64,000 nucleotides of DNA from Sparassis latifolia (lineage: Eukaryota; Basidiomycota; Agaricomycetes; Polyporales; Sparassidaceae): NCBI GenBank assembly GCA_018466975.1, contig CM031563.1, forward strand, positions 372,001-436,000, read 5' to 3'. The translations under genes and the position numbers were made by a program. The stretch's first letter is position 1; every line of letters begins with the position of its first letter. Shown in pieces: positions 56,401-64,000 of this stretch. The notes under the pieces were generated by a model. It did not search any database. It was given only the letters and a program-made list of their open reading frames with translations, and was not told the DNA's origin.

Positions 56401-56802
56401 AATTGGCGATCTATGGGTAGCGCGGGAACATCGATGTACACCAGAAGCGACGCGTATTTATTGATGAGTGATCTGCTGCCAAAACACGTTTAATCGTCTT
56501 ACCGTCGCTTGTGCCTTCGCGTATGCTATGTCCCATGCCGGATTGAAGTCGGGAATGACAAGAGGGCCAGCAAGGCTCACAGGAGGAGGATCCAGAGGAT
56601 CGGTAGCAGGATACACCGGAGGGTCCGGCGTCGATGAAGCAGTCGGGAAAGGAGTGAAGGGGTACTCCGAGATAGTGAGAGTCAGAGGACCTGTCTCTGT
56701 CGCCAAGTAGGAACTGGCCACAGAAGACTGCGCCCTGGAGGACCAGCCCACCGTCCAGGACAGAATGGCCAACAAGAAGAACACCCGCCTAGACATCATC
56801 AT
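53450..56802 (-). CDS. Secreted GH3 beta-glucosidase
   Basis: Extracellular glycoside hydrolase releasing terminal beta-glucose, for example from cellobiose. The signal peptide is MMMSRRVFFLLAILSWTVGW, followed by a Pro/Thr-rich N-terminal stretch. The catalytic domain has GKGAHAALGPMMNMGRIAQG, NWEGFGADPFLSGE, IQAVAKHYI and, after splicing, GYIQSDWTATTETLSAVAGL, in which the SDW aspartate (codon near 55510) is the nucleophile. MTMPGGINFG, GAVLLKNNGVLPL and VGSDAAPSTAGPNQYVDQGG follow. The second domain includes NVTAIVWASLGGQEAGNAI and NWNPSGRLPYTIAKSPEDY. PRYEFGFGLSYTTFEYSDL leads into a fibronectin-III-like C-terminal domain ending in SFRDFRLSG-type sequence and TIPA. Total length is about 850 residues. 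The many small introns keep the frame open, and the enzyme appears functional. A TATA box sits about 40 nt upstream of the start. Confidence 0.92.
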
Positions 56803-56841
56803 GGGGAGGTGCCGTCGACGGACAAAAACACCACATTCCAA

Positions 56842-56847
56842 CTATAT
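56842..56847 (-). promoter_or_regulatory. TATA box of beta-glucosidase gene
   Basis: TATATA about 40 nt upstream of the start codon at 56802. Confidence 0.5.
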
Positions 56848-58311
56848 AGGCGACTTCCATGTCGATACCCACGGATCGCTTGCAGTGACTGAAAGGCATG
56901 TTCTATAGCAAGGGTAAGAAGACGACAGACAGTGTGATGGATCAATCTCTGAGCTAGAAGTGGATGCATACGAGTTGGTTCAGTTACTGCTTTCCGCAAA
57001 CCTGCGCCGAACTGTCGCCGAGAATGGATCTGCAGACTCCGGATAAATCTCGGTGCATGACTTGGAGAAGATGAAGAGGTAACCGGTAAAACCCAACATA
57101 GCTTGCCACCAGCTGTTATAAATGAGCTTTACACTTCGCAGCCAGTCTCAAGCGGGGAAAAAGAAGGTGAACCACGCTTCAATTTCGCCGGAGCCAGGAA
57201 GAGATTGGGCTGCGTGCGAACTACAGACCAGAGCAAATTTCAGCACCTAACTGTTTGCTTACCTTGTAATGTTATAGCTGTCTATATTGGAGTAGATATT
57301 TCAACATAGCACTACGTATGGTAGTAACGAGGTCAAGAACATAGAACAGCAGTTGCCACAGACGCGTCACGGTCACGTGGTACGCACTTATTGCGATATT
57401 TGGACATCTTCCCGAAGGTCGTTCATCGCCCCCATATGATAATATTAGCGTGAACAATCGATGAGAGAAAGCAACACGCTGCAAGTCATCAGGTCAAAAA
57501 TGTGACAGTGCGAAGGCCATATTTGCGCCATTTTGTATAACGGACGGGACAGTCGGAACGCCTTGCGGAAACGGAAATCATACACGATGACGGTTAAATG
57601 AGGGTGAATGAGGGTCAGTTAGATTGATTATCAGACAAACCAACAACTTCCCCGTCGTTCCGGAGATCCATTATGTGACCACAGGGGAGACCTGTTGACG
57701 TTCATGGTCCATCGTCGACGGTCCAGAATGTATAAGATGGGGGAAGGGGAAGTGTTGAGTGGTGCTGGTGGGTTCAATCTGTGAGGCCTGGTTGAGTTAC
57801 GAAGAGACGAGGGCGGAAGACACTGGCCAGTGGCCTCCCAGCTGCAAATGCAAGTGATCGGCAGCTCTAATCGAGGACGATATCTTCTCTTGTTCGAGTC
57901 CTCAGGTAGGAAGCTAAGAAGAATTTACTTTCTTCCCGCGATATCATCAATAGAAGTTCACAAGCAGGGAATGCATCCGTTGCTAAATACGCCATTGGCA
58001 GGTGAGGTACGGACTGAGGATAAAAGCAAGCTCAGAAGGCAACTTAGCTGAGGCGGCAATGAAATTAGCACGCGACAACGCACCGATAGCCACGCATTTC
58101 CGGACTAAATGAGCAGGATTGTACAGGGTAGAAAACTCTCCATCACATGCTCCACTATACGACAGCTGACCGCACACTGTAGTCCTACCCGCCTTCTTCA
58201 ATACGAGGAATCATGGACTGTGCATAGTGGTAGGGCCCGGTGGTCCGCACAGGCCCATCTGCACCAGGGCCTGTTTGAGCACCCAGGATTGGAAAGGATG
58301 GCCGGGGATCA

Positions 58312-58317
58312 TATAAA
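58312..58317 (+). promoter_or_regulatory. TATA box of carboxylesterase gene
   Basis: TATAAA about 51-56 nt upstream of the start codon at 58368. Confidence 0.6.
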
Positions 58318-58367
58318 GTCGGCTGCAGGCAGCAGGCTGTCATGGTCTGAGCATCCTCTTGGCAGAA

Positions 58368-60725
58368 ATGGTCAAGATGCTGTGGTCTCTGCTGGCTTAC
58401 CTTACTGTCCTACAAGTCGCCAACGCTTGGCAGACCTATCCCGACACGGATGTTGTCATTGTATCCAATAACGACCTCAATCCGTTGAACGCCAACCGCG
58501 CCAGTGCCTTGTACCTGAAGAGTGCCTTTACTTGTTCCGACGCAGCAGCAGCTTGTGCTCAGCTCCAAGAATCACTTCTACCCGCACCTAACAGCACCGG
58601 TCTCACCGCAGCGAATTTGACTGCTGCTCTGATTTCCGATAAGCATGGCGTAGCGATCAATCTGGGGCAAAACATTTGGATCGCAGGAGAGGGTGAGTGA
58701 ATTTCTCTGTCTTCGCGATCGAGAGACTGAACAAGACAGATGGTGGCTGTGCTACTTTTCTGTCTTCCGACTCGGCGACGGAGTCGCAGTCCAGTGATTC
58801 GAATGCGGCAAAGCTTCCAGCTCTCTGCACCAATTCTGCACCGCTCACCCGTTCCAACGTCACTTCGTACGACACTTCGCGCCAGATTCGACTGCCCACT
58901 AACTCCGCTGGCGTTCTCTATGGCTACCGCGACAAATTTAGCTTCCGCTTTCTCGGTATCCAGTACGCTGAGTCTACAGCAGGTGCAGCTCGGTTTGAGC
59001 CAGCAACATCCTACCAAGTTTCATCGAACACTGAGAGATCGGCTGTTGCATATGGGCCGATGTGCGCTCAGGTATGTTCGCGCACAAAAAATATCAGCAG
59101 ATCCGCTTTAATCGCCAAGATTCGCAGCCACCAGACCCTGACAATGGACATCTACTGCATACAGAGGAGGATTGTCTCACCTTGAATGTTTTCACTCCTC
59201 TCGTAAATTCTGCGACGTGCCCAGATGAGACTGCGCCAAGGCTACCAGTGATGTTCTTCAGTGAGTCTGAATGATTACCACCTTTGACGTGCTTGGTTAG
59301 TCACCGGTCATCGATTTTAGTTCATGGAGGTGGCCTTAACACCGGAGACAGCGGGCCCTTCCCCTACAACATGACAACCGATGGCTTCGTGGGCAACTCC
59401 ATTTCCAACATTTACGACGGTACCAATCTGGTATCGTATGCAGGCGTCGTCCTTGTCACGATCAATTATCGTCTTACGGCCTTCGGTTGGTTCAACGCCT
59501 CAAACGCTGCACTTAAGGACGTGCTTCTTGCGTTGCAGTGGGTGCAAGACAATATCGAAGCGTTCGGGGGAGATGTAAGTGGTCCACGATGTCTTCAGGC
59601 AAGCTACTGAATTTGACGCTACTCGGCATTTCATAGCCAACGAAAGTCCTCATTTATGGCGAATCTGCTGGTGGTACCATGACCAGGTATCTGCTAGGGA
59701 CCAACCCTGCCTACACAGACGGTCTTTTCAGTAAGTTATGAAATATGAGCACGGTCGTCGGTCCTTACTCAGTAATGCCGTTAGGTGCCGCCATACTTGA
59801 GTCCGATTTTGGCACTTCCGACCCATTCTTGGCTACTCCACTTGCTTTAAACCAATCATTAAGGCTCGCGAAGGGGCTGAATTGTGCCCCCAACACAACT
59901 ACGACGTTCACCGAGGAAATAGCTGCTTGCGTTAAAAACTCCTCTGCCGGTGACATTGCCCTGGCGTCCTTCGAACTCGGCATTGCTTGGAGCATCGCGA
60001 TTGACGGAGACTACGTCCTCACCGACATCGCTTCCAGCATTAAGGATGGTGCCTACGCCCGCGTTCCGACTATCTGGGCCAGCAACGAGTGCGAGTACTG
60101 CTACTTCCTTCCCAGCACCATTCCGCCGGATTCTTCTGCTTCTGTTTTCCCAGATAGTCTCCCTCTTTACTTCAACTCGACGGATGTAGTTCTCATCCTT
60201 AACCAGACCACTCTCTATCCGTACGAGACTGCGCCTGCCGAGGACGGGATCTCGGGTTCCGTTCTGACTCTCGCTCAGCTCATCACGGACTACTATATTC
60301 ACTGCCCTATGGTTTATTTGGCATCCCTTGAGACCAACACCACCAATCCTGGAAACGCCTATAAGGTCGAGTTCGGAGTGGGCCTCGGTTCACCGTTGAC
60401 TCCGAACCCAGCTACCTGTGTAGGTCAAGTCTGCCATGCGGACGAGTTGTACTGGGTCTTTGCGACGGCGGAGACCGATGACCTATACCAGCCGCTGTCC
60501 GAGTCGGAGGTCGAGACCACGCGCGAGATTATCAATCGATGGACGTCTTTGGCCTGGGACGGCAACCCCAACTACGAGGGCGCACTCGTGGAGTGGTCTC
60601 CTTATACAGGAGACAACGAGGTTGTGATCTTGAATTCTACTCAGAGCATCGAACCATACAGAGTTGCGCAGTGCCTTTTCCTTCAAAGTCAACTTGGACT
60701 CGTCTTTGGAGAGGACTCAGTTTGA
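58368..60725 (+). CDS. Secreted type B carboxylesterase/lipase
   Basis: Alpha/beta-hydrolase cleaving carboxylic esters outside the cell. It starts MVKMLWSLLAYLTVLQVANA, a good signal peptide; the codon three upstream in frame is TTG. A roughly 150-residue N-terminal region (VIVSNNDLNPLNANRASALY) precedes the usual esterase start, IRLPTNSAGVLYGYRDKFSF, then FLGIQYAE. EEDCLTLNVFTP and VHGGGLNTGDSG (oxyanion region) follow, then VLVTINYRLTAFGWFN and the nucleophile elbow LIYGESAGGTMTRYLLG near 59660. QVCHADELYWVFATAE carries the catalytic histidine. It ends LGLVFGEDSV. Several introns of about 50-60 nt are evident. The N-terminal extension before the hydrolase fold is longer than in many relatives. 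Many NxS/T sites suggest glycosylation. The substrate is unknown; wood or lipid esters are possible. Confidence 0.9.
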
Positions 60726-60938
60726 TCTTGATAGGCATGTCGTGACATTCCGGTGACCGGACGTTCACCTCTCCAAGTTTCTTTGTAGGCGTTGTTGAAC
60801 AGCAAAAAGACGTGTGCTAATGGTATCCTGAGACTGGAAGCGGTATTCAATGGACACAGGCTCATTATCTCTGCGCGCTGTAATTGTATCGGACTTGGTA
60901 TCGGGAATGTGTGGTATTCTGTCAAAATTAAATTCGTG

Positions 60939-63900
60939 CTATAGCTTCATTAAACCCTTCATAGCGTTCGCCACCGCGAAGCTCGACTTCGCCATGATCT
61001 GCCGCGACTCCTTTGTCACCTCCGCTTGCGCCTGCACCTCGCTCAGCTTGTTCGCATGGTCGCCCAACTCCCGAAGAACCTCCTCGCCTTGTGGGGCTGA
61101 CTCTGGCGGGAGATTGTCCTTGCACACAGCGACTATACTAGAGACAATCGTGATGATCTGCGTGAGATTCTCACTGAGCGTCGGAGACGGTGTTGGACTG
61201 CGGACGCCTGATAGTACGCTTTGGATGGCGTATACAATTGCCTCAGTTTGTGCCTCAAGGTAGGGCTGCAACAAGTTGTCAAAACCGTGCCATGGCACTC
61301 GAACTCGCGTTATGGACACACCGTACCTTGAGTTCCGTCCAGGCGTCCTCCGTTCCCTCTGCAGCGGCAGACTCATCACTAGTCATGCCGCCTGTGCTAT
61401 GCGTGGCAGGCTTGTCGAAAATAGGCGGGGGAGAACTCGTCTCAGAGCTGGAGGGGTTCGACGGCGGTCGCCGCCCCTCGAGCGAAGATCGGCCGGGCGA
61501 AAAGCGAGAAGGAGACTCCGTAAAGCGCCCTGACGCTGCGACCTCATCGCCCCGTCTTGAGCTTGCGCTGCTCTCACCTCTCTGGTGTGCCGACCGGTAT
61601 TCGTCCACAGACCGCAGCGACGGCGTGAACCCGTTGGTCGCGGATGTAGAGGTCGTAGGGGGAGAAAACTGCTCCTGCTCTGCTCTGGTGGCCTTCCGGA
61701 TGCATACTGTCTTGCCAATCTCTGTGACGGTCGCAGAAACATGACTTGCGGCAGCATCTAGGAGGCTGACAGGCGACATTCCGGAGCTTGTGGCATGCGT
61801 CTTGGTGGCCGCAACCAGGTTGCTGAGGGTGGCATCAGCTCGTTCTCTCAGAGCTCGTAACGCATCCAGGTCAACCTCCGAGCGATCTCGCCGAGGTCGG
61901 CGCTCGAACGCTCTTACATCTTCGATAATGACAGTGACAGCGTTTACGACAGCTTTCATGGGAGTGAGAACGCGTGTTGGAGAGTTAGACCGTCCTGCTG
62001 TGAGCAGACTGTCGATCGCGGTGACGAAGGCGGTAACGTGAATATCTAAGAGGCCACCTTCTGGAGATACTGGTAGCTGGTCATCAGTTCGGGGTGCTTG
62101 GAGGAATAGTTGCGAGGTCGCTACAGCACGTCGTCAGATAAGTTGGATTTCTCTCGAAGATCGCGCCACTCACCTTTCACGCTGCGGAGCTCGGTCTTGG
62201 CTTGCTCGTACTTGCGCTTGTATTCCTTCAGCTGGGAGTCAAGATCGCGGATTATCACAAGGTCAGAATCCTTGGCGGTCATCAGCTCGTCGTTCCGACG
62301 TGACAGGTCGGAGAGCTCAGTCAAGAGACCCTCCATGTCAGACCGCAGTTGATCCAAGAGCTCCGGGTTACCCTTGTTTTTAGCGTAAGTGGAAGGGATA
62401 TAATATGCAAAGATAGGTTCCTCACCTGTTCACGACCCTCATGCTCGGCCTCCAAACGCTCACACCTGTCCCGCAATATTTGCATCTCCTCTTCATCTTC
62501 CCGTGCTCGTCGCGCTTCAATCCCCTTCTCTCGAGTACGGTCTTCTCGAAGCGTATTTAGCTCCTGCTGCACAGAGAGTATGGCGCCACCCTTCTCCTCC
62601 AATCGCTTAAATCGCAGAGCCGTCAACTGACGGCATATCATCCAAGTAAACGAGACTAGCGCTCACCTGCCGTAGCTCCTCGAGCTCCTGCTGCATGATG
62701 CGCACGCGTTCCTCCCCCTCGGACCACTTCTGTTCGCGTTGCTGCACGTCCTCGAGATCCCGCTCGAGGCCCGTGATCCGCGACTGCATAGTGGCGATCT
62801 TGAACTCATAGTCCCTCCTTAGCCGCTCGTGCTCGTCCCCACCCACGCTCGTGCGACCACCGCCCAGCATCCTGGAACCGATCCCAGCGGCACCGGTGGA
62901 CCTATCCGACGTAACCGACGCACGCCCGAACGACATCTTGTCGAAATAGTCGTCACTCCTCCCGCCGGCGCCGTCTTCGTCCTCGCCTTCCGCCGCTTGC
63001 AAACGCGCGCTCAGCCCACTCAGCCCGCCGAGGCCTCCCCCTGAGAGTCCACGCGGACTAAAGTCCTCCCCATCCGTGTCCGTCTCTCTGCCGCGCTCGC
63101 CACTCCGGTCGCGGTCGCGATCCCGGTCGTCAATCGCGGTGCTCGAGCTGTCGCGCACCTCGCGGCCGTACGGGACTTCGATCACCTCCTCCGCAATCGT
63201 GCTCTTGTTCGGGATGATCATGCCCATCCCGGCAGTGGCGCTCTGGGCGTTTGATGCGGACGTCGATTCGCTCGTCACGCTCACGGACTCGCTCGGCCGC
63301 CGCCCGACACCCGCGCCAGGGTGCTCGCGGTCCTCCGAGCGCCGGATTGTCGTGTCTTGGGAGGGGCGCCGCCGGTCGTCGGAGCGGTAGAGGTCTTGGG
63401 AGGGCCGTCGACGCGCGCCTGCGCCGGGGCTGCCCGCGTAGCCCTCGACACCGGAGCTGCGTCCGTTGGCGAAGTCGTCCTCACTTGGTCTGCGCCGGCC
63501 GTAGGTGTCCTCACTGGGCCTCCGGGTGGAGGTGGAGGGGCTGCCTGCGAAGCCGTTATCGAAGGGCTTGTCTTCGGAAAGACGAGCAGGTCGAATTGGG
63601 ACAGGTGGCGTGGCGACGTTGCCTCGCGGAGATGTCGGGAAGTCGGGAGATGGATAGTCATCGTATGTAGAGCCCGGCGAAGGTAAGGGGGCACCATCGG
63701 TCGGCTGGAGACAAAAGGACGAGATAATTAGGTCTTGAATAAATTGAATAGCGAATAAAACGACGTACATCTTCCTTGAACTCAGGGTACCGCCGCGCAA
63801 GCTCATAGTAAACATCACTAGACAGATCCTTGAATCGGCCGGTGGGCAATGTCGCTAACTTCTGTCGAGCCTGGTTTCGCTTCGGATGGAAGTCATCGCG

Positions 63901-64000
63901 CACAGGAAGGAAAGGTACTGAAACAGACAAAGCAGGTCAACCAGATTGAGTGTAGCAATGAATGATAATAGGAACCTTCATTATTGGTGGTGTTGTTCTT
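60939..64000 (-). CDS. Spa2/GIT-like polarity scaffold, 5' end outside window
   Basis: Scaffold of the polarisome-type complex that organises actin and signalling at hyphal tips. Near the N-terminus of the visible part, KRNQARQKLATLPTGRFKDL and SSDVYYELARRYPEFKED form a Spa2-homology (SHD) repeat. A long disordered Arg/Ser/Asp-rich region follows, with recurring RRPSEDTYGRRRPSEDD and RRRPSQD units. Then come coiled coils (DYEFKIATMQSRITGLERDL, EERVRIMQQELEELRQ and LIIRDLDSQLKEYKRKYEQA-like sequence). The conserved C-terminal helical domain has MKAVVNAVTVIIEDVRAFER, ALRALRERADATLSNLVAAT and RQIMAKSSFAVANAMKGLMK. The stop is at 60939-60941. The upstream exon continues over the right edge (KNNTTNNEV joined to PFLPVRDDFHPKRN), so the start is not visible. 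Assignment rests on the SHD and domain layout. Confidence 0.85.

Larger units (their letters stand above)
56803..58367. other. Divergent intergenic region
   Basis: It is the shared upstream region of the beta-glucosidase (-) and the carboxylesterase (+). TATA elements are at 56842-56847 and 58312-58317. Short frames in between show no signature. Two secreted hydrolases here may be co-regulated. Confidence 0.5.

Noticed and set aside
1..64000. Search for tRNA genes, rRNA and CRISPR-like arrays
   Set aside because: No convincing tRNA B-box with cloverleaf, no rRNA-like sequence and no regularly spaced repeats were seen by eye.

Overview
The window looks like a piece of an Agaricomycete (basidiomycete) nuclear genome. 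Genes are interrupted by many introns of about 50-60 nt, coding DNA is mostly GC-rich with C/T-rich leaders, intergenic distances are short, and the gene families fit: an orsellinic-acid-type non-reducing polyketide synthase with tandem ACPs, CFEM proteins, a Spa2-type polarity scaffold and a GH3 beta-glucosidase. No rRNA, tRNA, CRISPR array or intact autonomous transposon was recognised. All gene models are hand-spliced from the sequence, so outer boundaries are firmer than every internal splice site.

Layout. 1.6-3.4 kb: three-repeat Myb DNA-binding protein. 5.4-7.5 kb: MFS transporter. 8.8-10.9 kb: cytochrome P450. 12.2-13.6 kb: heterotrimeric G-protein alpha subunit. 14.2-18.3 kb: three secreted or cell-surface genes on the minus strand (two CFEM proteins with GPI-like tails and a tiny Thr-rich protein). 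19.1-22.2 kb: RhoGAP protein. 23.3-25.6 kb: an unusual gene joining a RING-H2 finger to a Tup1-like WD40 propeller. 26.1-27.8 kb: SNG1-like membrane protein. 28.3-45.5 kb: a secondary-metabolite block. 46.0-51.3 kb: housekeeping genes EMG1/NEP1 and importin beta-3 (Kap121). 51.7-60.7 kb: acetamidase/formamidase, GH3 beta-glucosidase and secreted carboxylesterase. 60.9 kb to the end: Spa2/GIT-like polarity scaffold, whose 5' end lies beyond the window.

The secondary-metabolite block contains a class V aminotransferase/cysteine-desulfurase-like enzyme, a SAT-KS-AT-PT-ACP-ACP-TE polyketide synthase, an adenylation-thiolation-reductase enzyme and an O-methyltransferase. A plausible but unproven reading is that the synthase makes an orsellinic-type aromatic acid, the A-T-R enzyme activates and reduces a carboxylic acid, and the methyltransferase caps a hydroxyl. 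Between the synthase and the reductase lies an almost perfect 370-bp foldback (two arms of about 158-160 bp) followed by 1.6 kb that I could not assign. The P450 and MFS genes near 5-11 kb could serve the same pathway but are separated from it by unrelated genes.

Most worth following up: the RING-Tup1-like fusion, whose RING zinc ligands and first propeller strand lie in one exon; the PKS/reductase/methyltransferase block with its foldback; and the run of small cell-surface genes.
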